A stretch of DNA of 64,000 nucleotides, taken from the IMG/VR virus record IMGVR_UViG_3300037459_000157, positions 1 to 64,000 of that record; one strand, 5' to 3'. This stretch comes from a virus. Positions 14,749 through 23,004 of the stretch are shown one piece after another (the stretch's first letter is position 1; each line of letters starts with the position of its first letter). Under the pieces are notes generated by a model. The model had not been told where the DNA came from. It made no database searches and saw only the letters and a program-made list of their open reading frames with translations. A program made the translations under genes and the position numbers.

Positions 14749-14957
14749 TGACTAGACTGATTCCAATACTTCTACTTGTGCTCACTGGCTGCGACCGTCC
14801 ATCGAGTCCAGCAGCTAAGCCGTGCACGGAGCTAGCGGGCGACGCCGAACGGACATGGGTGCTTGAGTGCATCAAGGCTGACGCTGCGCCTGCTGGGTTC
14901 AGCGACGGGGTAATGTGCAGCAGCGCCGGGTTCCGACTGTTCGGGAGGTGTCGATGA
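14745..14957 (+). CDS. small lipoprotein
   Basis: Seventy residues. MMTRLIPILLLVLTGC is a complete lipoprotein signal with lipobox LTGC, lipidated at Cys16; Asp follows. The mature part is about 55 residues with four more cysteines. Phage lipoproteins of this size can block superinfection or act as outer spanins; neither is shown here, and no inner spanin-like gene is adjacent. Confidence 0.7.
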   Translation: MMTRLIPILLLVLTGCDRPSSPAAKPCTELAGDAERTWVLECIKADAAPAGFSDGVMCSSAGFRLFGRCR

Positions 14958-15280
14958 AACACGACGAACTGAGGCGGCTTGCGATTCGGTTGGCGCGGCG
15001 ACCATTCGAAACCGGTGGAATCAATCACGAGCGTTGCAGCAGCTGCAATGAGTTTGGCGAGGTCAATCCGCATGACCCCATCTACGCGCTGGAGCACAAA
15101 CCCAACTGCCCCATCGCCGCGCTTGAGGCGGAGGAGGCTGCAGGCGCAAGCGTCATCACACTGACGGGCGAGGGTTGGACCAAGGTCGACATGCAGTGGG
15201 ATGGCGTGCAGCGCGAGTGCTGGGTTCAGTTGGGCAGCATTGAGGTGAAGCCCGCGGGCAAGTTCGAGGGGGAGTATTGA
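14954..15280 (+). CDS. hypothetical protein with zinc motif
   Basis: ATG 14954 (ATGA overlap) gives 108 residues. HERCSSCNEFGEVNP...HKPNCPIAAL provides Cys/His ligands for a metal. The second half is an unrelated beta segment (ASVITLTGEGWTKVDMQWDG). A similar ligand layout recurs in the 15306-15560 protein. Function unknown. Confidence 0.6.
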   Translation: MKHDELRRLAIRLARRPFETGGINHERCSSCNEFGEVNPHDPIYALEHKPNCPIAALEAEEAAGASVITLTGEGWTKVDMQWDGVQRECWVQLGSIEVKPAGKFEGEY

Positions 15281-15306
15281 TGGCCGAGGGCGTGGGGCGC
15301 TTATAG
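15280..15306 (+). CDS. eight-residue coupling minigene
   Basis: ATG GCC ... TTA TAG: the ATG overlaps the upstream TGA and the TAG overlaps the downstream GTG (TAGTG). This tiny frame would hand ribosomes from the upstream gene to GTG 15306 in a region with no ribosome-binding site for the latter. Inferred from the overlaps only. Confidence 0.35.
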   Translation: MAEGVGRL

Positions 15307-15560
15307 TGAGGCTGGCGAAGTTAGTCCATGATGCGAGTACGTATTCACGTGACCAGCCTTTCTGGCCGACCGGCTCCGTCTGGGTGGTGATGTGCCGGGA
15401 GTGCGGGGCCGAGTATAAATACAAGAGTGTGAGTGACGCGGGCAGTGGACCAATGGCCCATTACGAAGGCTGCCTAGTCGATGCCATCGAGGCAGAGGAG
15501 ATGGACAAGAAGCCAAAGGCTGAACGGGATGCGATAGCCCGTATTAAGGGAGAGTTTTGA
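15306..15560 (+). CDS. hypothetical protein
   Basis: Eighty-four residues, GTG start coupled to the minigene at 15280. CRECGAEYKYKS...HYEGC places Cys/His ligands for one metal, as in the neighbouring protein. The C-terminal helix is charged. Function unknown. Confidence 0.55.
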   Translation: MRLAKLVHDASTYSRDQPFWPTGSVWVVMCRECGAEYKYKSVSDAGSGPMAHYEGCLVDAIEAEEMDKKPKAERDAIARIKGEF

Positions 15561-15561
15561 G

Positions 15562-15744
15562 ATGAAGTTTGGATATACAATACTGACGATATTGTTGTTA
15601 GTCGTCGTGTCTGCACTTCCCTTTAGGCGTGGACACGGCGAGGGGTTCGTCGAGGGTGTCAATCTACCGGGTTCATGCGTCGTTGTTGCGGCTCGGGAGT
15701 ACGCTCGTGGATTTAGAGACGGTGTTAATGAGATCAAGCGATGA
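15562..15744 (+). CDS. small exported or membrane protein
   Basis: Sixty residues. An N-terminal hydrophobic helix (YTILTILLLVVVSALPF, 5-21) acts as signal anchor; the rest ends in a charged helix (REYARGFRDGVNEIKR). Start ATG 15562 lies one base after the preceding stop. Confidence 0.6.
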   Translation: MKFGYTILTILLLVVVSALPFRRGHGEGFVEGVNLPGSCVVVAAREYARGFRDGVNEIKR

Positions 15745-15818
15745 CCGACGACCTAGAAGCCCAACGCACCACCGCGCTGCATGTGCCGTGGACTAGGGTG
15801 GTGGAGGAAGCGGCGTGA
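15741..15818 (+). CDS. 25-residue protein
   Basis: A short frame with perfect overlaps at both ends (ATGA upstream, TGATG downstream). It encodes MTDDLEAQRTTALHVPW and a short acidic tail. Its only support is that it fills a 75-base gap in frame-overlap style; the last bases (GTGGTGGAGGAAG) serve as ribosome-binding site for the next gene. Confidence 0.4.
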   Translation: MTDDLEAQRTTALHVPWTRVVEEAA

Positions 15819-16117
15819 TGTCCAGCTTCGCGTACGCAGTGGCAATCGCAATCGCCGTCGCGCTGTCATGGGACAAGGTCATGCGACCGGTCCAGAGAAG
15901 ATGTGTCGATTCGGACGTGGCCGAGCATCTCATGATTAACGGATGGAGCAGACCCGATGATATATGTGAGGCACTTGCTGAGCATGCTGAGCACGAGGTG
16001 CGCGAGTCCATCGACCGCATGTGCGAGTGCGGCTGGGTCATGTTCAACGGCACGAGGCTGGAGACTCAAACGATTGGCATCACGCGCGAGGGCGAGAAGG
16101 CGCTGGCGGAGGACTGA
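15818..16117 (+). CDS. membrane-anchored protein with winged-helix-like tail
   Basis: ATG 15818 (GTG 15815 possible) gives 99 residues. A hydrophobic N-terminus (FAYAVAIAIAVALSW) precedes a soluble domain with MCECGWVMFNGTRLETQTIGITREGEKALAED, whose ending resembles the winged-helix pattern 'TxxGxxAL' of small transcription regulators. Regulatory function is only a possibility. Confidence 0.55.
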   Translation: MSSFAYAVAIAIAVALSWDKVMRPVQRRCVDSDVAEHLMINGWSRPDDICEALAEHAEHEVRESIDRMCECGWVMFNGTRLETQTIGITREGEKALAED

Positions 16118-16329
16118 TGCCGTCGATAAAAGCTCAGCTTGAACTCATGAGGTCCATCGGGCTGTCCACGGATGAGGCCAGGGCGGGGATTGCCAAGCTG
16201 GCATGGCCGCAGAATCTCAGGCGAAGACAGGGTCTCGCCATCGGCGAGTTGCAGAAGGACAATCCCGTGCACCCGAAGCGGCTGCTCGCGGAGCTGGCCG
16301 ATGAGTTTGATAGAGGGATTGAGATATGA
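16117..16329 (+). CDS. small helical protein
   Basis: Seventy residues from ATG 16117 (TGATG overlap). It begins MPSIKAQLELMRSIGLSTDE and is helical throughout, with basic residues around RRRQ. No family recognised. Confidence 0.55.
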   Translation: MPSIKAQLELMRSIGLSTDEARAGIAKLAWPQNLRRRQGLAIGELQKDNPVHPKRLLAELADEFDRGIEI

Positions 16330-16820
16330 GCAAGACAACAAACATATATTTCGACTTTGAGTTCATCGACGACGGGCGCGACATTGTGCCGATATCGCTT
16401 GGCATGTGCACGAGCTACGGCAAGGAGCTCTACATAGAATATGAGTTTGACCCTGCACGAGCTAGCGATTGGGTGCGTGAGAATGTTTTGCCGCATCTGG
16501 CTGGCGGAAACGATGATAGGCGCATGGCCGCACCAAGAATCAGGGACTGGGTCAAGAACGCGTGTGGAGAAAATAAGCCCAAGTTCTGGGGCTACTACCC
16601 TAGCTACGACTGGGTGCTGCTCTGCCAGCACTTCGGCACGATGATGCAGGGTCCGACAGGTTGGCCCATTCGGCCCGAGTGCTTGATGCAGCTGGCGGGC
16701 CACCTCGGAGTTGAGCGCTCGGCATTCCCTGAGCAGCCGAATGATTCGCACAACGCCCTTGCAGATGCGAAGTGGAACCGAGAGCTGCATGGCTTCCTGA
16801 AGAGCCGAGGTGTAGACTAA
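16326..16820 (+). CDS. RNase AS-like DEDDh 3'-5' exoribonuclease
   Basis: A 164-residue protein with the exonuclease motifs YFDFEFI (Asp10, Glu12), WGYYPSYDWVLL (second Asp) and HNALADAKW (His and last Asp). Size and motif spacing fit the Rv2179c/RNase AS group, which trims the adenylated ends of RNA, and phage homologues of it. It probably degrades or processes RNA in the cytoplasm; substrate inferred from the family. Confidence 0.75.
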   Translation: MSKTTNIYFDFEFIDDGRDIVPISLGMCTSYGKELYIEYEFDPARASDWVRENVLPHLAGGNDDRRMAAPRIRDWVKNACGENKPKFWGYYPSYDWVLLCQHFGTMMQGPTGWPIRPECLMQLAGHLGVERSAFPEQPNDSHNALADAKWNRELHGFLKSRGVD

Positions 16821-16824
16821 CCTC

Positions 16825-17052
16825 ATGGGAATATGCTTCGGAACCGGGCCCGACGGCCACTTCTACGAGTGCGAGGATAGGCCGTGTCCATGGCCAAGGC
16901 AAGGCGGGGCACTTCGCAGACTCCGACGCATGCGAGACTGGTCGTTGCGGCAGCTGGCCATGCAGCTCGACGTGGGCATTGTCCGGGCCTCCGACATTGA
17001 GCGAGGGCTCGCGGAGATATCGAAGGCGGAGCGTGCTAGGCTGCAGACATGA
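16825..17052 (+). CDS. Xre-type helix-turn-helix protein
   Basis: Seventy-five residues. The C-terminal part (RRLRRMRDWSLRQLAMQLDVGIVRASDIERGLAEIS) is a classical HTH of the Xre/Cro type. The N-terminal 27 residues contain two cysteines (FYECEDRPCPWP) and may bind metal. It ends overlapping the next gene (ATGA). A local regulator is likely; target unknown. Confidence 0.65.
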   Translation: MGICFGTGPDGHFYECEDRPCPWPRQGGALRRLRRMRDWSLRQLAMQLDVGIVRASDIERGLAEISKAERARLQT

Positions 17053-17362
17053 CAGACAAGACCCTACACAATTCCACCGTCTCCCATGCCAAGAAAAACG
17101 TCTCGGACCTAATCGTGTTCGGTGACGGCGATGCGTGGCAACTCATCTGCAAGGCGTCGTCTAAGGCTGAAGACTGGATGAAGAGCACCAAGGCGATGGC
17201 TGCCTGGTACAGGTGACGACGCAGCAGGGCGACCATGTGGCCGAGTCAGTGACGTGGGTCCCGGGTGTTCGCATCATATCGATTGACGGCGACCGGAAGA
17301 ACGGGCGACGGCTAGTCGACCTCATGCATGGGCAGAAAATGGCCGACCCGATGCCCGCTTGA
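17049..17362 (+). pseudogene. VFGDGDAWQL-family gene broken by a frameshift
   Basis: ATG 17049 opens a 55-codon frame (DLIVFGDGDAWQLICKASSK...DWMKSTKAM) that stops at 17216. In the -1 frame the sequence continues GCLVQVTTQQGDHVAESVTWVPGV and ends at 17362. From memory, actinobacteriophage homologues have both parts in one frame with a few residues (such as EIPGV) between them, so about 16 bases seem to be deleted around 17190-17198. Programmed frameshifting or a sequencing error are alternatives. Confidence 0.55.
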
Positions 17363-17387
17363 CAACAGCCGCATTTCACGCTCTGCT
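17359..17387 (+). promoter_or_regulatory. promoter for the terminase/late genes
   Basis: TTGACA (17359-17364), 17 bases, TCTGCT (17382-17387). The GTG start at 17393 follows after five bases, giving a leaderless transcript. The -10 box is weak (three of six positions), so an activator may be needed. Confidence 0.5.
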
Positions 17388-17392
17388 AATGC

Positions 17393-17716
17393 GTGTCCCT
17401 GTCGATCGTCCCTGACCCCGCTGAGCGGAGCGCTGCTGATGCCTTGAGCTCGCAGATAAAGAAGCTCTCGCGGCTGGTGGATAGGGCCATAGACGACAAG
17501 TACGAGGGCGACGCGGACATCCTGGCCAAGCTCGTGACCGCAATGGCGCGGCTCATCGAGGCCCGCACCAAGGCCGAGCAGAGCATCAAGCCGGCCGCTC
17601 TGGCGGCTCTCATGGCTGGGATGGCCAGCGTTGTAAACGCGCACGTGACGGCCCCGGACATAAGGTCGAGCATACGGCGCGAGTGGCACCGGCTCTCTAA
17701 GGAGCTCGCTGGATGA
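17393..17716 (+). CDS. terminase small subunit candidate
   Basis: A 107-residue helical protein with GTG start, directly upstream of and overlapping the large terminase gene. It has no recognisable HTH, but its size, helical content and position are those of small terminase subunits, which recognise the packaging site and form rings. It is called from context; sequence support is weak. Confidence 0.5.
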   Translation: MSLSIVPDPAERSAADALSSQIKKLSRLVDRAIDDKYEGDADILAKLVTAMARLIEARTKAEQSIKPAALAALMAGMASVVNAHVTAPDIRSSIRREWHRLSKELAG

Positions 17717-20166
17717 GCTCGGCTCTCGCCGAAGCGCTGTCGATTGGGGCGGACGCGCTCGACATCGGCTCGGACATATTGACGCCTGAGCAGATTGAGG
17801 CTGGGCGCACCGACTTGATGATGGCGATTCAAAACGTCAAGTCGAACTACATCATCAACTGGCACCATAGTCAGCTCGCAGATACATTGGACAAGGTCCA
17901 GCGTGGGGAGATAACCCGGCTCATTGTTATGATGCCGCCTCAGCATGGGAAGGCGCTCGAAGACTCGACGCCCATACCTACGCCTGACGGATGGAAAGCC
18001 ATGGGTGACTTGCGTGTCGGCGACATGGTGTACAGTGACTCAGGCAAGCAGGTCCCTGTGCAAGCTGTCCACCACTGGAAGGGCCGAGAGTTGTACCGAG
18101 TCACCACCGACGACGGGCACTCTGTCATGGCCGACTCGGAGCACTTGTGGTCGGTCAGGCTGTGTCGTAAGCGGCCAGTATGGAAGGACCACCGGACGGC
18201 CTACCTCGCCAACAGAGCAAGTGCCAGGCGCCCTATGATTCCAACTCATGGGGCCATCGAGTGCGACGAGGTCGAGCTTCCGATTGCGCCGTACACCTTA
18301 GGTATCTGGCTGGGCGATGGCAACCGTAGGCACGCATTCGTCACAAGTGGCGACCAAGATATTGATTTTATCCGCGAGCAAATCGAGCTCGACGGGTTCG
18401 AGACTCGGTTGCATACGGCAAGGGGGAACTTCGGGATTCTCGGCCTGCTGAGGAAGCTGCGGCTTGCCAACTTGTTGGACAACAAGCACATCCCATCTGA
18501 ATACTTCAGGGCATCCAAGGCCCAGCGACTGGCACTGTTACAGGGGCTCATCGACACCGACGGATACGTTTCGCCAGAGGGCCAGATTGAATTCTGCTCA
18601 ACTACTAGGGCGATCGCCGATGGTGTGCTCGAACTCATTCATTCGCTCGGTGTGAAGGCGTCCCTGATTGAGGGCCGGGCAACTCTGGACGGGGTGGACT
18701 ACGGGTCCAAGTACCGAGTCATGTTTTACATGGGTAGCGCTGCCAGGCTGCCACGACGGAAGCAGCTTGCACGAGATGCTCAGCGGGCTAGCCGCTATCT
18801 ATCGTTTGAGCGAGCCGGAACGGGTGATACGACGTGTATCACGGTTGGCGGCAATGGTCGATTCCTCTGCGGCAAGGCCATGATCGTGACGCACAACTCC
18901 GAGGAGGTATCTCGGCACTTCCCTGCCACCTGCTTGGGACGGAACCCCAACGAGAAGATTATCGCATGCTCGTACTCGGCAACGCTGGCTGCGAAGATGG
19001 GCCGCGATGTTCAAAACATCATGGGAACTGAGGAGTACCAGGCGATGTTTAGCACCCGGCTCAAGTCGGGTGTCGACGCGCGCAAGGGTTCGGCTAAAAA
19101 GAAAGAGACCAACCTAGAGTTCGACGTCGTCAATGGCGAAGGCTACTACATCGGCGCCGGTGTTGGTGGCCCTATTACTGGGATGGGCTTTTCCCTCGGA
19201 ATCATCGACGACTACTGCAAGAACCGCAAGGAAGCCGAATCGAAAACGTGGAGAGACGCGACGTGGGACTGGTATACGTCCACGTTCAGGTCGCGCAGGG
19301 CGGGCGGTATGTCCGACTGCGGCGTCGACCGAATCATCATCTGCGCGACGCCGTGGCATGAGGACGACTTGATTGGCCGAGTGCTGAGGAATGCCAAACG
19401 TGTTGGCGAGACATGGCACATCCTAAGGTTCCCGGCTGTCTACGATGGTGAGGGTGCGGGCGACTTCAGTTCGACCATAGGCAAGGACGAGCGCAGATTT
19501 GGTCAGCCACTATGGCCAAAGAAGATGAACCTCAAGGACCTGGAGGTCGAACGCAAGACGAGCCCCTCAGACTGGACGTCGCTCTGGCAGTGCAGGCCAT
19601 CCGCAGCCAAGGGAAACATATTCAACCGCGACCATTGGGGCATGTACACGGTGTTGCCCAAGGGCCAGTTGACCTACACGTTCAGCCTTGACTGCGCGTT
19701 CAAGGATGGCGACTCGTCGTCGTTTGTGGTGCTCCAGCTATGGGCGAATCAAGGCCCGAATCATTATCTCGTCGAACAGTGGCGCGACCGCCTCGACTAC
19801 AAGAAGACGAAGAAGCTGTGTCGGGATAAGTTCCGCGAGTACCCGGAGGCGATGACCAAGCTGATTGAGGCCAAGGCGAATGGGCCGGCCATCATCAATG
19901 AGCTCAGCGAGGAGTTCTCTGGGCTCGTACCAATCGAGCCCAAGGGTGGCAAGGCGGCGCGCGCGATGGCTATCCAGGGCATCGTCGAGGCTGGTAACGT
20001 GTATCTGCCAGAACACGCGAATTGGCTGGGTGAGTTCATGAACGAAACTGCATCATTCCCGCATTCCCCGAACGACGATCAAGTCGACGCGATGACGCAG
20101 TACCTTGAGCGGCAGGGGGTCGACGGACTCAACTTCCTGAATGAATTGCTAGGGGCGGCGCAATAA
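17713..20166 (+). CDS. terL: terminase large subunit interrupted by an intein
   Basis: An 817-residue precursor; without the 315-residue intein the mature packaging motor has 502 residues, normal for TerL. The Walker A motif PPQHGKS is split: residues 75-80 lie before the intein and Ser396 directly after it. Walker B is LGIIDD (Asp499/Asp500). The nuclease domain shows FSLDCAFKDGD (Asp660) and HSPNDDQVDAM (Asp788-Asp792). It powers DNA translocation into the prohead and cuts concatemers. The protein is inactive until the intein is spliced out. Portal gene follows after one base. Confidence 0.95.
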   Translation: MSSALAEALSIGADALDIGSDILTPEQIEAGRTDLMMAIQNVKSNYIINWHHSQLADTLDKVQRGEITRLIVMMPPQHGKALEDSTPIPTPDGWKAMGDLRVGDMVYSDSGKQVPVQAVHHWKGRELYRVTTDDGHSVMADSEHLWSVRLCRKRPVWKDHRTAYLANRASARRPMIPTHGAIECDEVELPIAPYTLGIWLGDGNRRHAFVTSGDQDIDFIREQIELDGFETRLHTARGNFGILGLLRKLRLANLLDNKHIPSEYFRASKAQRLALLQGLIDTDGYVSPEGQIEFCSTTRAIADGVLELIHSLGVKASLIEGRATLDGVDYGSKYRVMFYMGSAARLPRRKQLARDAQRASRYLSFERAGTGDTTCITVGGNGRFLCGKAMIVTHNSEEVSRHFPATCLGRNPNEKIIACSYSATLAAKMGRDVQNIMGTEEYQAMFSTRLKSGVDARKGSAKKKETNLEFDVVNGEGYYIGAGVGGPITGMGFSLGIIDDYCKNRKEAESKTWRDATWDWYTSTFRSRRAGGMSDCGVDRIIICATPWHEDDLIGRVLRNAKRVGETWHILRFPAVYDGEGAGDFSSTIGKDERRFGQPLWPKKMNLKDLEVERKTSPSDWTSLWQCRPSAAKGNIFNRDHWGMYTVLPKGQLTYTFSLDCAFKDGDSSSFVVLQLWANQGPNHYLVEQWRDRLDYKKTKKLCRDKFREYPEAMTKLIEAKANGPAIINELSEEFSGLVPIEPKGGKAARAMAIQGIVEAGNVYLPEHANWLGEFMNETASFPHSPNDDQVDAMTQYLERQGVDGLNFLNELLGAAQ
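17953..18897 (+). other. class 3 intein with LAGLIDADG endonuclease, inside terL
   Basis: Residues 81-395 of the terminase precursor. It starts with Ala (ALEDSTPIPTPDGW) rather than Cys or Ser and ends VTHN before Ser396. The class 3 WCT triplet is visible: Trp146 (HLW), Cys375 (TTCITV) and Thr393 (VTHN), so splicing should start with attack by Cys375. Two dodecapeptides, TLGIWLGDG (195-203) and LQGLIDTDGY (276-285), identify a LAGLIDADG homing endonuclease. Insertion in Walker A ties phage viability to splicing. Confidence 0.9.
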
Positions 20167-20167
20167 C

Positions 20168-21931
20168 ATGGCGAAGAAATCTAAGCTGAAGGTAGTGAGC
20201 AGCGATGGCGCGGAGTTTCTCGACTCGATGATCCCGAAGACGGTGACCGAGGACGGGTGGAGCAACCCAGTCACGGGCATGGGTTTTCTTGGCCGTGACA
20301 AAGGCGAGTCGAATACGTATCGGCCCGACATCCTGCTCACCAGCCAGGAGCTCGACAATCTGGGGCGCGACGGGTTCGCGCGCATCATCGTTGACACCAT
20401 CGTTGAGGACGCGATGCGCTCGGGCTGGGTCGTCAACTTTACCGGCGGCAAGGATTCCGAGGTTACACCTGAGCAGGCACAGGAGTTCAACGAGCGGCTG
20501 CGGACCTGGTACAGGGAGACCAAGCTTAAGGCCAGAGTCAGTCAGCACCTGAAGCAGGCTCGACAGTATGGCGGCAGCTTGCTGGTGCTTGGGGTCAAGG
20601 ATGGGCAGGACCCGTCTGAGGAGCTCAATCTAGACCGGGTGACCGAGTTTAGCTGGATGCGGGCGCACGACCGCGTACAGGTGTCTGAGTCGGCTGAGAT
20701 TAACAGCGACCCGAGCAGCGTGGGGTTCGGGTTCGCCGAGGCCTACACGTTGCACACGGCCACTCAGATGCAGACGAGTGGCGACCGTCAGGAAACCCTG
20801 ATCGACACGTGGGTCCACAACTCTCGCGTGTGGCGAACCGACGGCGTGCTTCTGACCGAACGCGTACGGCAGCAGAACTTCGGATGGGGTGACTCGGTGC
20901 TGGAGGCCTGCAAGGAGCAGCTCGGCAATCGCGGCTCAGTGATGAAAGCGGCGCGGACCGTGGTCCAGGAGTGGGTGCTTGGCGTTTACAAGCTCAAAGG
21001 TCTTGTCGGCGTCATCCAAGCCAATGGTGAGGACAAGGTTCGCGGACGCTTCTCGGTCATAGACCGGCTGAAGTCGATGTGGCAGAGCATCGCCGTCGAC
21101 GCTGACAACGAGAGCTTCGAGCGTATATCGGCCACAGCTGCCGGCCTGCCTGACCTGCTCGACCGCTTCGGCATCGACCTTTCGGCCGTGGCTCGCATGC
21201 CGATGACCAAGCTGTTCGGTCTGAGCCCTGGCGGCTTTGGTACGGGCGAGGCTGAGGGTGACAACTGGGACGACAAGACCCAGTCCTATCAGACAGACGA
21301 CGTTGAGCCGCTGCTGGGGTACATCCACAAGATTCTGTTCGCGACGCCTGAGTTCGCAGACTTCCCCGAGAATTGGAGTATCAAGTTCAATTCGCTGCAG
21401 CTGACCGACCCGATCGAAGACGCGGACGTCAGGCTGAAGACATCTCAGGCCGACGCGCTCGACATCACCTCTGGTGTGCTGGGTGCGGATGAGGTGGCGG
21501 TCTCACGATATGGTGGGTCGAACTACTCAACTGAGACTGTGCTCGACACCGAGGCTCGTGAGATGGACGCGGCGCTTGAGTCCGAGGGCCTAGGCGCGAG
21601 TGTGTCTGAGCCGATGACGGGCGTTCAGATCACCTCGATGCTTGACATTTTGGAGCGCGTCAAGCTTGGCGCATTGCCCAAGGAGTCCGCAATGGTTCTC
21701 CTTGGTGCGGCATTCCCCGACATGACTCAAGAGACGGCGGCCGGCATGGTGGAGCCCATTGAGGTCACCGGACCGCCTGAAGAAAGCGTCACAAATGTGG
21801 CACCATCCACGCCCGCTGCGCCCCCGGCAACACCCCCAGTTGCGGAGGGCAACCCGAGCGACGAGAGCGCTGGGTCCACCGAACCGGACGACGAGGAAGA
21901 CCCTGCTAATTCCGAAGGGAACAGGTCATAG
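20168..21931 (+). CDS. portal protein (DUF1073 family)
   Basis: A 587-residue protein. ILLTSQELDNLGRDGFARIIVDTIVEDAMRSGW at the N-terminus, a central RFSVIDRLKSMWQSI helix and the MTKLFGLSPGGFGTGEAEGDNW motif identify the DUF1073-type portal, the dodecameric DNA gate at the capsid vertex. The C-terminal 70 residues are Pro/Ala/acidic and probably disordered. RBS AGGGGCGG lies before ATG 20168. It follows terL, as usual. Confidence 0.85.
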   Translation: MAKKSKLKVVSSDGAEFLDSMIPKTVTEDGWSNPVTGMGFLGRDKGESNTYRPDILLTSQELDNLGRDGFARIIVDTIVEDAMRSGWVVNFTGGKDSEVTPEQAQEFNERLRTWYRETKLKARVSQHLKQARQYGGSLLVLGVKDGQDPSEELNLDRVTEFSWMRAHDRVQVSESAEINSDPSSVGFGFAEAYTLHTATQMQTSGDRQETLIDTWVHNSRVWRTDGVLLTERVRQQNFGWGDSVLEACKEQLGNRGSVMKAARTVVQEWVLGVYKLKGLVGVIQANGEDKVRGRFSVIDRLKSMWQSIAVDADNESFERISATAAGLPDLLDRFGIDLSAVARMPMTKLFGLSPGGFGTGEAEGDNWDDKTQSYQTDDVEPLLGYIHKILFATPEFADFPENWSIKFNSLQLTDPIEDADVRLKTSQADALDITSGVLGADEVAVSRYGGSNYSTETVLDTEAREMDAALESEGLGASVSEPMTGVQITSMLDILERVKLGALPKESAMVLLGAAFPDMTQETAAGMVEPIEVTGPPEESVTNVAPSTPAAPPATPPVAEGNPSDESAGSTEPDDEEDPANSEGNRS

Positions 21932-22122
21932 TGACAACTACAGTGACACTGTATTTTTACAGTATCGCATATCCGCGTATGTTGCCACGTGACATGTTTA
22001 TGTGGGCCAGACGGGTGATAGAAGTGGCCGTACGTTGTACGTGTCATGCGGGTCACAGCTCAGACAAATGTAGTAGACTTGCCGCGGAAGGTCCGCATCA
22101 GGCGTCGGAGGCGGGGGCCTGA
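21931..22122 (+). CDS. possible small protein coupled to the portal gene
   Basis: A 63-codon frame whose GTG overlaps the portal stop (TAGTG). The N-terminal part is aromatic and hydrophobic (TLYFYSIAYPRMLPRDMFMWARRVIEVAV). It overlaps the 22046-22195 frame by 77 bases, so at most part of this region is used in this frame. The AT-richer composition differs from the neighbours. Low confidence. Confidence 0.3.
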   Translation: MTTTVTLYFYSIAYPRMLPRDMFMWARRVIEVAVRCTCHAGHSSDKCSRLAAEGPHQASEAGA

Positions 22123-22195
22123 CCCATGGATCGTCCCGGTCTTGATCGTTGTCGCGTCGCTGGCCTACATGGTGGGACGCCTGTCGTCCTACTGA
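22046..22195 (+). CDS. 49-residue membrane protein
   Basis: ATG 22046 to TGA 22195. An arginine-rich segment (PRKVRIRRRRRGPDP) is followed by a clean transmembrane helix (WIVPVLIVVASLAYMVG), giving a typical positive-inside single-pass protein. No ribosome-binding site is obvious, so translation may depend on the overlapping upstream frame. Function unknown. Confidence 0.5.
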   Translation: MRVTAQTNVVDLPRKVRIRRRRRGPDPWIVPVLIVVASLAYMVGRLSSY

Positions 22196-22206
22196 GCACG
22201 GTAGAC

Positions 22207-23004
22207 GTGAGGCATCCGGGTCGGCGTAGACAGTCGGGGAACCGCGATGCCGCGCGGATGAAGCCGGTCAGCCGGGCTTACTTCAAGGACCTGGCCAAGC
22301 TGACTCGCGCGCTGTTCCGCGACATCAATCAGCAGATTGTCAGTCAGATTCCTCGGTGGACGAGGGAAGAGACCGAGCTCAACGCGTCCGATGCGATCGA
22401 CGAGGAGCTACCGTTCCTCATTGAGCAGCTCAAGCAGCAATACAGCGCGCCTCAGATTCTGTTCGAGTACCAGGACATCGCTCGGAGGGCAGAGGCCCGG
22501 ACGGACACGCAGAGCGAGGCCCAGACGCGCAGGCAGCTCAGGAATCTAGGCATCGACATCTTTCGCGAATCACCACAGCTTGACCGGCTGTCGCAACGTT
22601 TCGTTGGCAGGAACGTCGCGCTCATCACCAGCATTCCTCAGCAGGCACTGACCAACGTCGAGCAGGTGATTGGGGACGGGGTTCAGTCGGGCACGCGCGC
22701 GCGCGACCTGGCCAGGCAGATTACGGGCTTGGTCGAAGGCAGCGAGCTCAGCAAGACTCGCAACCGGGCAGCTCTCATCGCCCGCAACGAGACGCTGACG
22801 CACTCAGCACAGCTCTCGCGCGCAAGGCAGCGGTCGAACGGCATCACCAGATTCATTTGGCGCACAGTTGGCGACGGTCGGGTGCGCGACTTGCATGAGG
22901 ACCGCGACGGGGTTGAGTACTCGTGGGCCGACGGCGCGGGGGCTGAGGACACATACCCGGGCGACGGTGTGCAATGCCGCTGCTCATCGGAGCCAGTGCT
23001 ATGA
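22207..23004 (+). CDS. phage head morphogenesis protein (MuF/SPP1 gp7-like)
   Basis: The C-terminal half carries the family signature: ALIARNETLTHSAQLSRARQ, then FIWRTVGDGRVRDLHEDRDGVEYSW, then YPGDGVQCRCSSEPV. Such proteins enter the prohead with the portal and influence head assembly or DNA ejection. GTG 22207 (265 residues, basic N-terminus VRHPGRRRQ) is preferred because the membrane-protein frame ends at 22195; ATG 22258 is the alternative. The upstream frame open from 22126 overlaps another gene. Confidence 0.8.
   Translation: MRHPGRRRQSGNRDAARMKPVSRAYFKDLAKLTRALFRDINQQIVSQIPRWTREETELNASDAIDEELPFLIEQLKQQYSAPQILFEYQDIARRAEARTDTQSEAQTRRQLRNLGIDIFRESPQLDRLSQRFVGRNVALITSIPQQALTNVEQVIGDGVQSGTRARDLARQITGLVEGSELSKTRNRAALIARNETLTHSAQLSRARQRSNGITRFIWRTVGDGRVRDLHEDRDGVEYSWADGAGAEDTYPGDGVQCRCSSEPVL

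Noticed and set aside
22126-22206. ATG 22126 as start of the MuF-like protein.
   Set aside because: The first 27 codons overlap the membrane-protein frame ending at 22195 and look like its out-of-frame shadow; GTG 22207 or ATG 22258 fits better.
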